Source: Mesotaenium endlicherianum
Lineage: Eukaryota; Streptophyta; Zygnematophyceae; Zygnematales; Mesotaeniaceae
Direction of reading: 5' to 3'
Length of the DNA: 35,434 bases
Assembly: GCA_009602735.1 (NCBI GenBank)
Contig: WELA01007952.1
Location: forward strand, 90,639-126,072
Part shown: positions 22,561-31,599 of the stretch, in pieces
How positions within the stretch are numbered: position 1 is the stretch's first letter
Layout: each line of letters opens with the position of its first letter
Position numbers and translations under genes: made by a program
The notes under the pieces: generated by a model
Database searches by the model: none
What the model was told of the DNA's origin: nothing
Seen by the model: the letters and a program-made list of their open reading frames with translations, nothing else

Positions 22561-22800
22561 AGCGGAACTTTAAGTAACGGCATTCAACACAAGAGTTATT
22601 TGTTTGTGTGTTGTGCATGTGCTAACCAATTTGTACTCACATTGCTCCTTGTGTCATTTGCGTTCCTTACACGGAAGAAGCAAGAAGCAAGGGTTTGTCA
22701 GATGGCAACCTTGCTTCGTTTCAAGTGAATTTTGTAAGTACGTGGACGACATTTGAAAAAGCACATCAAGATCGGTACACGTCCAGCAAACGATTTATAA

Positions 22801-23100
22801 ATGACAGACATGCCTACACTGTACGAGGAGGGAAAGATTGGATCAGATCACAAGATTTTGTTCTACAAAGGCCAAGAGTGGCAGTTAGACGATACCCAAG
22901 GTTTGGACCACGAGCTGAAAAATAGTATTCTTGTGATGACGAACCTGCTCAAAAAATCCTTCGAAACACTTGGGGATCTGGAAGACTTCATAAGAGCTAT
23001 ATGCAGGTTTTTTACTTGGTCAAAGCATTTGAACATTGTTCACAACCAACATTTCAATTACAGCGTCTGGGCTTGGGATTGCATAGTAGCAGTAGAATAA
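22801..23100 (+). CDS. hypothetical 99-codon reading frame
   Basis: An ATG-to-TAA frame of 99 codons starts directly after an in-frame stop. The translation is of ordinary composition (MTDMPTLYEEGKIGSDHK at the start, a central NLLKKSFETLGDLEDFI helix-like part, a Trp/His-containing end) and I recognise no family. It lies between MITE copy 2 and the Gypsy insertion, 49 bp before the latter's target duplication. It could be an exon, a transposon fragment or chance. Confidence 0.2.
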   Translation: MTDMPTLYEEGKIGSDHKILFYKGQEWQLDDTQGLDHELKNSILVMTNLLKKSFETLGDLEDFIRAICRFFTWSKHLNIVHNQHFNYSVWAWDCIVAVE

Positions 23101-23153
23101 ATGTTTCATTTGTCTAAGGGCCATAAGTAGGCCATTTTGGTGCTGACGCATGT

Positions 23154-23656
23154 TGTAGTGATTTGAGTTATTATACATTAGTTTGCATATATTTTAATGT
23201 TTTCAAATATATTTGAAGTAGTATGGTGTGGAGTCAAGTGTGAATAGGTACTCTAGTAACTTGGTTCATGTCCTTTGAACCTTCCAAGGCATTTTCGAAG
23301 TTAGAGGAAAGACCTAGAAGAACTCCATGTGGCAAAAGTCAGATGTGCCATTTTTAGGTCAAAAGGACATGTGTACATTATTCTAGAAAGAGGTGGCAAG
23401 TTTTGGGATGTGTTGGGTGCCAACACATCAACATACACCTTCCTAGAAATTACTTATGTAGCAAGTATATAAACAAGAGCTAGAACATAGAAAGACATTC
23501 CAGAATCACTCTTGTACTTGCCAAAATCCAGAAATATATTAACTTTCAAGAAGCCATCTCTCTTTCAAGAAGCTACCACTTGTGTTCAAAGATCCTTGTC
23601 TTGAATAGATAAAGTATTCTGTTTTACTAAGTACTTTATCTATCTGTTTCACTACA
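23154..23656 (+). repeat. 5' LTR of the Gypsy element
   Basis: 503 bp, TGTAGTG...CACTACA. It differs from the 3' LTR at four positions, all single substitutions. It carries a perfect 10-bp hairpin at 23407-23429 (GATGTGTTGG, loop GTG, CCAACACATC) about 36 bp upstream of a TATA box. Confidence 0.97.
23466..23473 (+). promoter_or_regulatory. TATA box of the 5' LTR
   Basis: TATATAAA in the LTR at position 313 of 503, with the equivalent in the 3' LTR at 29643-29650. It would place the U3/R boundary about 30 bp further on. It is the only good TATA motif in the LTR. Confidence 0.6.
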
Positions 23657-23657
23657 G

Positions 23658-23669
23658 TGGTATCGGAGC
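23658..23669 (+). other. primer binding site
   Basis: TGGTATCGGAGC starts 1 nt after the 5' LTR. It matches the common plant primer site TGGTATCAGAGC (initiator methionine tRNA 3' end) at 11 of 12 positions. The identical 12-mer is used by the TRIM at 30510-30985. Confidence 0.85.
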
Positions 23670-23693
23670 TAGGCACTTTGGTAGCACAAGAAG

Positions 23694-24974
23694 ATGGCCG
23701 ATCCTCAAGACCAACAGCAAGCTTTCGAAGGAAGCCCTTCCTCTCCAAGACACCCTCCTCCAGCGCCGATGGGAGAGCCCACTCAAGAAAATCTGCAACA
23801 ACAAGAAGCACCACAAGGAGGAGCACACCCTCCTCCAGCGTCGATGGGAGAGCCTACTCAAGGAAATCTGCAACAACAAGAAGCACCACAAGGAGGAGCA
23901 CCGTCAAATCCCGTGGCAGCCGCTATAGCAAAGTTGACCCCACCACAAGGAGTTCCCGCAAATGAGTGGGCAGCCTTCCTAATGACCGTCCACAACCAAG
24001 TGGGCTTGGCCACCTATGAAGCAACCGTGCAAGCGTCAAGAGAAGCTATGGCTGCCATGGTTGCCCCTATTGCGAGCAATGCTCAAAATCCAGCCCCGGC
24101 TCAAGCGCCTCCACAAGAGCCAACGAGAGCAAGGAAACTCATCAAGCCCGGCAAACCCGACACTTTCAACCCCGGGAAAGGTGCCAACCTGAATTTATGG
24201 CTCTACCAAGTGGAGACGTACCTCGCGTTCCTTGAAGTACCCGAGGAGGACTACGTTCCCTTTGCCGTTACCTTACTTAGAGGAGCAGCAACATCATGGT
24301 GGCGTAACTATCAAGCGGCTATATATCAAGCTATGGCGCACCCCATGCTCGGCCAAGAGCCCCCACCATCATATGCAAGATGGGCAGATTTTCGTGAGGC
24401 CCTCAAGAAGCAATTCATGCCCATCAATGCGGAGAAGATTGCCCGAGGAAAGCTCCACCATCTCAAGCAAACGACGTCCGTTCAAGAGTATACATCCAGA
24501 TTTCACGCCCTCACTCTTGAGATCCCCAACATGTCTCTCGAGGAGAAGATTGACCGTTACATCTTTGGCCTCAAACCCAAGGTGGCAAAGGAAGTGGAGT
24601 TACGCGACTTGACGGACTTCTCAAAGATCATTGAAGTGGCCCAAAAGGTGGATACCTTGGATTTCAAGCACTCCGTGCCTTCATCTTCACGGGTACCGAC
24701 GACGCGGGTGTACGCAGCCCCTTCCACATCCGAATCTGGACCCACACCCATGGAAATCGGAGTTATTAAAAGGGACCCCGCGGCTGCCCGGAAGAGTGGA
24801 AGACCCTCCAATGACACTTATGATGCAAGAAACCAGCAAGGAGTGAAAGCAAGACTCTCCCCGGCTGAAAAAGAAGCTCTCATGACGGCTGGACTATGCT
24901 TCTATTGCAAGGAAAAGGGCCATCGTGCACTTTCATGCCCCAAAAAGTTGTCAAAAAACGGACAGCGCCGGTAG
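23694..24974 (+). CDS. gag: Gag of the Gypsy element
   Basis: 426 residues from an ATG only 24 nt after the primer site. The N-terminal about 75 residues are Pro/Gln-rich and include a 25-residue in-frame tandem duplication. A retrotransposon Gag domain follows at about 155-330 ([38 protein letters not shown]). At the C-terminus is one CCHC zinc knuckle, C-x2-C-x4-H-x4-C ([14 protein letters not shown]). Gag packages element RNA into virus-like particles. The stop TAG at 24972-24974 lies inside the hairpin of a -1 frameshift signal, so most ribosomes should end here and a fraction continue into pol. Confidence 0.95.
   Translation: MADPQDQQQAFEGSPSSPRHPPPAPMGEPTQENLQQQEAPQGGAHPPPASMGEPTQGNLQQQEAPQGGAPSNPVAAAIAKLTPPQGVPANEWAAFLMTVHNQVGLATYEATVQASREAMAAMVAPIASNAQNPAPAQAPPQEPTRARKLIKPGKPDTFNPGKGANLNLWLYQVETYLAFLEVPEEDYVPFAVTLLRGAATSWWRNYQAAIYQAMAHPMLGQEPPPSYARWADFREALKKQFMPINAEKIARGKLHHLKQTTSVQEYTSRFHALTLEIPNMSLEEKIDRYIFGLKPKVAKEVELRDLTDFSKIIEVAQKVDTLDFKHSVPSSSRVPTTRVYAAPSTSESGPTPMEIGVIKRDPAAARKSGRPSNDTYDARNQQGVKARLSPAEKEALMTAGLCFYCKEKGHRALSCPKKLSKNGQRR
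23751..23900 (+). repeat. 75-bp in-frame tandem duplication in gag
   Basis: Two 75-bp copies (23751-23825 and 23826-23900) encode near-identical 25-residue units containing [18 protein letters not shown]. The duplication keeps frame and lengthens the disordered Gag N-terminus. Confidence 0.9.
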
Positions 24975-27900
24975 GCCAGGAGCCTACCACCCCAAGACCC
25001 ACTTCACGAGAAGGCAACACGCCAAGTGAGGTGGAGACCCCCGTTGAAGACGACGTTCCAGCCCCAATGAGTTTGAGAGGTTACCTTGGAGGAGAGAAGG
25101 TCCACATCTTGGTGGATAGCGGAGCTCAAGGCAACTTCATTGCTGCAGATTTTGCCACCAAGCACGGTATTACTATGCGAACTCTTGACCACGACGAGGA
25201 GATTATGATGCCCGATGGATTCTCCTATACTACCCCTTCCAAGAAGACGTACCCCTTGGCACTCTCTATCAAGTCCTTCAAGGATAGAGTAGTGTTCTCC
25301 CCCATGCAATTGGGCAAGTACGACGTCATCCTAGGGACGCCTTGGTTGACCAAGCACAACCCCCAAGTTGATTGGAGGACCGGTACTATCAAGATCAAGA
25401 ATGACATCACTTCAAGAATCTGTATTTTGCGCGCAATCCAGAATATCCAGACCCAAGACATCCAGAAGCCGGCACACGAGATACTATTGTCCGCCCTCCA
25501 ACTCAAGAGACTTGTGAGGAAGGGACACGAGCTTCTTTTGGCCTTGATCACGCCAAAAGACATCAAGAAAGACATCGAGAGTCAAGAAGGCAGCCCCGTT
25601 CCCAAGGAGATACAAGAAGTCTTTGAGGACTACAAAGAAGTGTTCTCCCCGGAATTGCCCAAGGGCCTACCCCCCAAAAGATTCGTAGACCACAAGATAG
25701 AGTTGGAGCCCGGAAGCAAGCCCATCTCTCGGCCTACGTTCAAAATGTCATACACGGAGCTAGACGAAGTCAAGAAGCAAATCAAGGAGCTACTGGAGCA
25801 TGGCTTCATTCGACCTAGCAAGTCGCCATTTGGAGCCCCGGTGCTATTTGTCAAGAAGAAAGATGGTACCTTGAGGATGTGTGTGGACTATCGCGCCCTC
25901 AACAAGATCACCATCAAGAATCGATACCCGCTGCCGCGCATGGATGAGCTCATGGACCGGCTGGTTGGAGCCAAGTACTTCACGAAGATTGACTTACGGA
26001 GCGGCTACCACCAGATTCGCATCGCAGAACCGGACATAGAGAAGACGGCATTCAGGACAAGATATGGACATTTTGAGTTCATGGTCCTGCCATTTGGACT
26101 CACCAACGCGCCAGCAACTTTCATGACTATGATGAACACCATATTTCAGCCCATGTTGGACAGATTTGTGGTGGTATTCATCGATGACATCCTTATCTAC
26201 AGCAAGACCCTTGAAGAGCATGCGAGACACTTGAAAGAAGTCCTTGAAGTATTGAAGCAAAACAAGCTGTTTGCGAAGGAGTCAAAATGCGAGTTTGCCA
26301 AACAAGAAGTGGAGTTCCTAGGTCTCCACGTGACTGCTGATGGCATCAAGATAGACCCCAAGAAGACCACGGTGGTGGAGGAATGGCCAACCCCCACGAC
26401 CAAGAAAGAACTCCAGTCATTCTTGGGATTTGCCAATTGGTACAGAAAATTCATCCAAGGCTTCTCGCACATAGCAGCCCCCCTGACAGATCTACTCAAG
26501 AAGGACAGGCTATATACATGGACCGAGAAAGAGGAAGAGGCATTTCAAGAGTTAAAGCGAAGATTGACCACATCCCCGGTGCTCACACTCCCAAGTCCAA
26601 ACCCAGATTGGCCCTTCCACGTCATCACCGATGCATCTTCCTATGCAATAGGAGCAATCCTGCTTCAAGACCAAGGCAAGGGACTGCAGCCCATCGCCTA
26701 CGAGTCAAGGAAGCTAAATCCAGCCGAGCAAAATTATACAACCACGGAGCGAGAGGCATTGGCGATTGTACATGCCTTGAAGGTTTGGCGCTGCTACGTT
26801 GAAGGACGCAAAGTACTGGTCACCACGGACCACGAGGCGTTAAAGCACCTCCAGACGCAGCCGTATCTCTCAAGGAGACAAGCAAGATGGAGCGGATACT
26901 TGCAACAATACAACATCACGATTCAGTACCAGCCCGGCAAGACAAACCCGGCTGACCCCCTCTCAAGACTGCAATTAAATGCAGTGATGGTATCCCTGAA
27001 GACAGATCTGGAAGCTCGATTTTCAGCCGCCTATGAAAGAGACCCTTACTACAAGAACGGAGAAGCAGCCTTGGACCCATGCAAGAAGCAAGAAGGCAAT
27101 TATTGGGTGAGGCAAGATACGGGCCAGAGATGTGTTCCTAATGACTTAGACCTCCGGCTCTTGCTTCTACGAGAAGCACACGACAACCCTCTTGGAGGAC
27201 ACTTTGGAATCCTAAGGACCACGGGCGTTCTAGCTAGGACTTATTGTTGGCCAGGCATGTCTAAGCAAGTCAAGGAGTACTGCAGGAGCTGTGACACATG
27301 CCAAAGAATCAAGCCATCATCGCAAAAGGCGGGAGGACTCCTCCAACCACTACCAATCCCCGAAAGACAATGGACGGACATCTCAATGGACCTTATCGTG
27401 GACTTGCCCGTGACACCTCGAGGCCATAATGCAATACTCACGGTGGTGGACAGACTTACCAAGATGGCTCATTTTATTCCCACGACGACTAAGGCTACAG
27501 CACCACAACTTGCAAGACTCATCTTTGACAACATCTTCCGACTCCATGGACTACCATCAAGAATTGTGTCAGATAGAGATCCAAGATTCACAAGCCATTT
27601 CTGGAAAAATCTCTTCAAGAACTTGGGTACATCGCTGGATATGTCTACTGCCTACCACCCACAATCAGATGGGCAAACCGAGCGTATGAATCGTACCCTA
27701 AAGACCTCTCTAAAGGCCTACGTGTCTACCCTCGAGCAAGACTGGGACATGTACTTGACCCCCCTCGAGTTTGCCTACAACAACACTACGCAGGCCTCTA
27801 CCCAAGAGTCCCCATTCTTCCTCAACTATGGCTTCCATCCGACCACGCCACTGAGCTTCACGGCTGGCCATGATGAAGTACCTGCAGCCACAGATTTTAT

Positions 27901-28561
27901 GGAGACATTAGAAGCAGCCCTTACAGCAGCGAAGAAAGCTCTACAACACGCGCAAGATGCTCAAGCAAGAGTGGCGAACAGATCCAGAAGAGAAATTACG
28001 TACAGAGTGGGTGACAACGTGTTACTATCATCCAAGAACATTTCCCTGAACAACAGGCCTGCCGGCAGCAAGTTCTCTCCCAAGTATTTGGGACCCTTCA
28101 AGATTATCCAGCAAGTCAACCCCGTTGCTTTCAAGCTAGAACTTCCCCAGACTATGCACATCGACCCCGTATTCCACGCTTCCCTCTTCAAGCCATATGT
28201 GCAACCCGACAACAAGTTCCCAGGACGTGTGACAACCCCACCAGCCCCAACAATAGTGGATGATCATTTGGAGTACGAAGTGGAAGACATAGTGGCTATG
28301 AGAAATTTCAGGAGACAGCAGCAATACTTGATCAAGTGGAAAGGATATCCAGATTCGGAGAATAGTTGGGTGGCGGCGCACTACCTTGACAAAGTTCAGA
28401 GAAAGTTGAAGCGCTTCCATGCCGCCAACCCCCATCTTGGACCAGCCCCAAGTCTCTCTACTAGAAGCCCGAAGACTTCAGGGAGGCAGCCTGCCACCAT
28501 CAAGAAGCAGCAGAAGACCCCTTGGAGGCAGCCTGCAAGAACAAGAAAGAGGAAAAATTGA
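24896..28561 (+). CDS. pol: Pol polyprotein with chromodomain
   Basis: The open frame is 1221 codons from the ATG at 24896. The natural product probably begins by -1 frameshift from gag at 24953-24959, giving K-K-R-T-A at the junction. Numbered from 24896: aspartic protease DSG at 74-76; reverse transcriptase from about 290, with a FIDD box at 428-431; RNase H with catalytic D579; integrase HHCC zinc finger (H762, H769, C799, C802) and catalytic D832, D893, E929, an exact D-D-35-E spacing. The chromodomain at about 1125-1176 has the aromatic cage positions Y1127, W1148 and Y1151 all present, so binding of methylated histone H3 is plausible and would guide insertion. A basic tail with short repeats ends the protein. 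All catalytic residues are intact. In known relatives the polyprotein is cut by its own protease. Confidence 0.97.
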   Translation: MLLLQGKGPSCTFMPQKVVKKRTAPVGQEPTTPRPTSREGNTPSEVETPVEDDVPAPMSLRGYLGGEKVHILVDSGAQGNFIAADFATKHGITMRTLDHDEEIMMPDGFSYTTPSKKTYPLALSIKSFKDRVVFSPMQLGKYDVILGTPWLTKHNPQVDWRTGTIKIKNDITSRICILRAIQNIQTQDIQKPAHEILLSALQLKRLVRKGHELLLALITPKDIKKDIESQEGSPVPKEIQEVFEDYKEVFSPELPKGLPPKRFVDHKIELEPGSKPISRPTFKMSYTELDEVKKQIKELLEHGFIRPSKSPFGAPVLFVKKKDGTLRMCVDYRALNKITIKNRYPLPRMDELMDRLVGAKYFTKIDLRSGYHQIRIAEPDIEKTAFRTRYGHFEFMVLPFGLTNAPATFMTMMNTIFQPMLDRFVVVFIDDILIYSKTLEEHARHLKEVLEVLKQNKLFAKESKCEFAKQEVEFLGLHVTADGIKIDPKKTTVVEEWPTPTTKKELQSFLGFANWYRKFIQGFSHIAAPLTDLLKKDRLYTWTEKEEEAFQELKRRLTTSPVLTLPSPNPDWPFHVITDASSYAIGAILLQDQGKGLQPIAYESRKLNPAEQNYTTTEREALAIVHALKVWRCYVEGRKVLVTTDHEALKHLQTQPYLSRRQARWSGYLQQYNITIQYQPGKTNPADPLSRLQLNAVMVSLKTDLEARFSAAYERDPYYKNGEAALDPCKKQEGNYWVRQDTGQRCVPNDLDLRLLLLREAHDNPLGGHFGILRTTGVLARTYCWPGMSKQVKEYCRSCDTCQRIKPSSQKAGGLLQPLPIPERQWTDISMDLIVDLPVTPRGHNAILTVVDRLTKMAHFIPTTTKATAPQLARLIFDNIFRLHGLPSRIVSDRDPRFTSHFWKNLFKNLGTSLDMSTAYHPQSDGQTERMNRTLKTSLKAYVSTLEQDWDMYLTPLEFAYNNTTQASTQESPFFLNYGFHPTTPLSFTAGHDEVPAATDFMETLEAALTAAKKALQHAQDAQARVANRSRREITYRVGDNVLLSSKNISLNNRPAGSKFSPKYLGPFKIIQQVNPVAFKLELPQTMHIDPVFHASLFKPYVQPDNKFPGRVTTPPAPTIVDDHLEYEVEDIVAMRNFRRQQQYLIKWKGYPDSENSWVAAHYLDKVQRKLKRFHAANPHLGPAPSLSTRSPKTSGRQPATIKKQQKTPWRQPARTRKRKN
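24953..24988 (+). promoter_or_regulatory. programmed -1 ribosomal frameshift signal between gag and pol
   Basis: In the gag frame the codons TCA AAA AAC (24951-24959) contain the heptamer A-AAA-AAC in correct phase, the classic slippery site. After 10 nt comes a perfect hairpin, GGTAGGC (24970-24976), loop CAGGA, GCCTACC (24982-24988). Slipping back by one base enters the pol frame exactly and bypasses the gag stop at 24972. The heptamer and hairpin are seen directly; function is inferred from known -1 frameshift signals. Confidence 0.8.
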
Positions 28562-29186
28562 CATTAGACACTCTTCTCTTCTCGCAGTTTCTGGACAGAA
28601 AACTAAAACTGCTACTGGTAATAGGTCTCTGCATAATAAATTCTGAAAATTTACCTGGCTGTAGTCCATGAGTAGCCGGTCATTTAGAGTCCAAGTTTGC
28701 TCAATTTGGAGCACTGGTGAGAGAGATATGATGCTCTAAGTAGAAGGGGGTCAGGCTGCTGGCATTGTTAGGACAGAATATGCCTTCTGACATTGTGCCT
28801 TCCCCTGAACTTGGAATGCTCTGAAACTCAAGACTCTGGTAGAACATCTTACAGCGCCCAGTTTGAGACTTAGTTTGCAGAATTTGGAGAAGTATAGAAG
28901 GACTTATGATTTTCAGAAGTTTCTGCACAGATTTGGAGGAGTGCCTACTCTCTCAGCTCTCAACGACACTCCAGAAATGAGAATGCTCTCAAATTTGGTG
29001 ACCCGGTAGAGTTCTCCGACGCGGTCCGTCTGGCACTCGAATTTTCAGATTTGGAGCAGTTCTGTGGCCGCTATGAATTTTTGAGTTCGTGGCAGATTCT
29101 GGGCCAACTTGTACAATTTTCTTTATCATTAAGGAGTAGGCTAGCCAATAAGGTCACACCACCTACGACCTTGCCTAGTCTACCTT

Positions 29187-29296
29187 ACATGTGTAGCACC
29201 TGACTTGGCGCCTTTGACTAGTCCTCTTCACATGTGTGGCATCTGACTTGAAACTGTTGACTAGTTTGCTCCACATGTGTAAGACCTGACTTGACG
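29187..29296. repeat. 43-bp tandem repeat before the 3' LTR
   Basis: Two full diverged copies, starting ACATGTGT at 29187 and 29230, and a partial third at 29273. Each has CTGACTTG, and the first two also have TTGACTAGT. It lies within the element's 3' untranslated region. Confidence 0.85.
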
Positions 29297-29319
29297 CGCC
29301 GAGACGTCGCTTTTTCTAT

Positions 29320-29330
29320 CGGGGGGGTGA
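29320..29330 (+). other. polypurine tract
   Basis: CGGGGGGGTGA immediately before the 3' LTR. It is the expected plus-strand primer position. It is short and interrupted by one T. Confidence 0.75.
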
Positions 29331-29833
29331 TGTAGTGATTTGAGTTATTATATATTAGTTTGCATATATTTTAATGTTTTCAAATATATTTGGAGTAGTA
29401 TTGTGTGGAGTCAAGTGTGAATAGGTACTCTAGTAACTTGGTTCATGTCCTTTGAACCTTCCAAGGCATTTTCGAAGTTAGAGGAAAGACCTAGAAGAAC
29501 TCCATGTGGCAAAAGTCAGATGTGCCATTTTTAGGTCAAAAGGACATGTGTACATTATTCTAGAAAGAGGTGGCAAGTTTTGGGATGTGTTGGGTGCCAA
29601 CACATCAACATACACCTTCCTAGAAATTACTTATGTAGCAAGTATATAAACAAGAGCTAGAACATAGAAAGACATTCAAGAATCACTCTTGTACTTGCCA
29701 AAATCCAGAAATATATTAACTTTCAAGAAGCCATCTCTCTTTCAAGAAGCTACCACTTGTGTTCAAAGATCCTTGTCTTGAATAGATAAAGTATTCTGTT
29801 TTACTAAGTACTTTATCTATCTGTTTCACTACA
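29331..29833 (+). repeat. 3' LTR of the Gypsy element
   Basis: 503 bp, with the same ends as the 5' LTR and four substitutions (C/T near position 23, A/G near 63, G/T near 72 and C/A near 349). The hairpin at 29584-29606 and the TATA box at 29643-29650 are kept. It is followed by the CATGT duplication. Confidence 0.97.
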
Positions 29834-29838
29834 CATGT

Positions 29839-30100
29839 TGTCTAGGTGGCTAGGGATACAACTCTATACTTAACAACACGTTGATAATAAATTTTGACAT
29901 TGGTGCACCTTTTCAAGGCAGCACGTTTCCATTGGGAAATATAAATATTGTAAATATGGATTTGGTCCAATGCTTCTGATCCTTGTCAGTAGGTTAGTAG
30001 TCCTAGAACTATATATTTGAGGGTTAGGCACGTGGATATGATGTTGTACACAGAGATGATACAATACACATGGAGAAGTAATGTATGTGTGTCATCCTCG
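29839..30100. other. short intergenic stretch after the Gypsy element
   Basis: AT-rich sequence with no feature I can support. It is the right flank of the Gypsy insertion; the matching left flank ends at 23153. Confidence 0.4.
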
Positions 30101-30509
30101 GGATTGGCGTCATCTCTCTTACTGTGGTGGAATTGTATGAACTCGAAGACACTGATTACCAGCAAGAGGCATTGCAACAAACGCTGTGCAGAATACAAAG
30201 TGTATGCCGAGTTAGTGACAGCATTATAGCAGACCTTCGACAGTCAACATCCATATTTGGAGGTGGAAGCTGCCATGATCCAGGCAGGGGCCTTGTGAGG
30301 CTCTGATGAGGCAAGGTGGCAGGAAATGGGGCGATACGCAAACGACCTCATAGGGATCTTCAGGGTTGCAAAGGATGCCTCCAGGGTGGAGGAGGTGGAC
30401 GACAGGCAGAGGGTGGCCGAGCTGCTGGCAAACTTATGAGAGCTACGGGAGGGGGGGAGTGGGGGAGGAGAAGCTAGAGCAGAGAAGGGGGAGGATGCAT
30501 ATGAGGTAA

Positions 30510-30648
30510 TGTAGCGATACAAACGAAAAGGTAACTTGAGGTACTTTGATCGCACGCCAATTGTACTTATAAAATTAAAGTCGGCACTTTTATCGCTTCA
30601 TGTGACGTGTCGCACGCGCCGCATCCGGCCACGCGGCGGATCGTTACA
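30510..30648 (-). repeat. TRIM LTR (3' LTR in element orientation)
   Basis: 139 bp. On the plus strand it reads TGTAGCGATAC...GGATCGTTACA. The polypurine tract of the element abuts it at 30649-30660. Confidence 0.88.
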
Positions 30649-30846
30649 CTCCTCCCACCTACAAGTGTGCACGTCCCGGGCACTTATGCTCCGTCACCCG
30701 TGAGGGACATTGTTTCGGGATAGTGTCCTATCTTCGCACAATCGAAAGATCTCCGTAAGGTCGTACCATCGACAAGTTTCGCACCCCGTGGGATTTGAAC
30801 CCTCGTCTTCTGGACACGGTTGCGTACGTTTGCGCTCCGATACCAA

Positions 30847-30985
30847 TGTAGCGATACGAACAAAAAAGTAACTCGAGGTACTTTGATCCCGCGCCAATTG
30901 TACTTATACAATTCAAATCTACACTTCTATCGCTCCACGCGACGTGTTGCACGCGCTGCATACGGCCACGCGGCGGATCGTTACA
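30847..30985 (-). repeat. TRIM LTR (5' LTR in element orientation)
   Basis: 139 bp, the same length as its partner and about 87% identical by my count. The primer binding site lies 1 nt inside it. Confidence 0.88.
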
Positions 30986-31599
30986 GGTGAACAAGTGGGA
31001 CCTTAGAAGAAGCTGTGGGAAATGGAGGAAGCTACGACAGCGATGGCAGCGGAGTTGGCTGAAGAGGGAGGGAGGAGGGAGTGGTAGCTGGCAAGGTAGC
31101 TGGCGATCCATCAGCAGATGGGGGGGCACATGGCCAGCCAGTTGGCAACGCACCGACAGCTGGTCGCTGGCCTGAAAAAGACAGGTGTTGGCGCTAGGCG
31201 ACATTCTGAGATTTAAGACGGAACAGCTGGTGGATGAGGAATGCACAGTGAAGGAGGTGGAGTGGATGCTGGATCAGATTGAGGCCGCACATGAGGCAAT
31301 GATGCAGGAAAATAGGGAGCTGCCTGCGCCAAAAGTCACGCTGACGGACAGCCCGGCGGCAGATGTCACCATCTAGGGGGAGGAGGACCTGACAAAGGTT
31401 GTGTCGGTGACGAGGGACTAGGCCCAGTCGCTGGCAAAGCTGGACAAGAGGGGTGAGGATCGAGGAGGCCGACAAAAAAGGGAGAAGAGGGAGGGCAACT
31501 GCAGATGCTGAGGGGCAGTGCAAAGAAGAGTGAGCGTGCATTTGATGGGGAGAAGAGGGATTTGCAAGAGAGCTGCGGCGGTGATTATATGTGATAAGC

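Larger units (their letters stand above)
21585..22728 (+). pseudogene. possible small reading frame split by MITE copy 2
   Basis: An ATG at 21585 opens a Lys-rich frame (MAKGRQKKVAKADVKG) that runs to 21664, the last base of the left 8-bp duplication of MITE copy 2. If one copy of the duplication, the MITE and its inserted LTR are disregarded, the frame resumes at 22569 and continues open to a stop at 22726-22728, about 79 codons in all. The product is unrecognised and the length is not far beyond chance, so this may be coincidence. Confidence 0.2.
28562..29330 (+). other. untranslated region between pol and the 3' LTR
   Basis: About 770 bp without a supported reading frame on either strand. 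The first part repeats loosely around an ATTTGGAG motif (for example at about 28707, 28880, 28932 and 29049). The end holds a 43-bp tandem repeat and the polypurine tract. There is no envelope-like or antisense gene. Confidence 0.7.
23154..29833 (+). mobile_element. complete chromodomain Ty3/Gypsy LTR retrotransposon
   Basis: A 6680-bp element with 503-bp LTRs, a primer binding site, gag, pol (protease, reverse transcriptase, RNase H, integrase, chromodomain) and a polypurine tract. The target duplication CATGT is perfect (23149-23153 and 29834-29838). The LTRs differ at 4 of 503 positions by my count (about 99.2% identity), so the insertion is recent. No frame is broken, so it could be autonomous. 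There is no envelope-like frame between pol and the 3' LTR. The order protease-RT-RNase H-integrase and the C-terminal chromodomain place it among chromoviruses, a plant and fungal branch of Ty3/Gypsy. Gag and pol are in different frames, which is less usual for plant chromoviruses. Confidence 0.97.
30510..30985 (-). mobile_element. TRIM (miniature LTR retrotransposon)
   Basis: 476 bp: two 139-bp direct repeats around a 198-bp non-coding core. Read on the minus strand, the 5' LTR (30847-30985) is followed after 1 nt by the primer site TGGTATCGGAGC (30845-30834), and the other LTR is preceded by the purine run AGGTGGGAGGAG (30660-30649). The LTRs run TGTAACGATCC to TATCGCTACA on that strand and differ at about 18 of 139 positions, many of them C/T changes, so the insertion is old. 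The flanks GGTAA (30505-30509) and GGTGA (30986-30990) fit a 5-bp duplication with one change. The core also holds a tRNA-like segment with an exact B box (GGTTCAAATCC, minus strand, about 30789-30799). It encodes no protein and must depend on another element's enzymes. Confidence 0.88.

Noticed and set aside
25004..28435. Minus-strand and alternative-frame open frames within pol
   Set aside because: They are short shadows of a 1221-codon frame that has intact catalytic motifs.
23154..29833. An endogenous virus with an envelope gene
   Set aside because: No open frame of useful size lies between pol and the 3' LTR; structure and chromodomain are those of a plant-type LTR retrotransposon.
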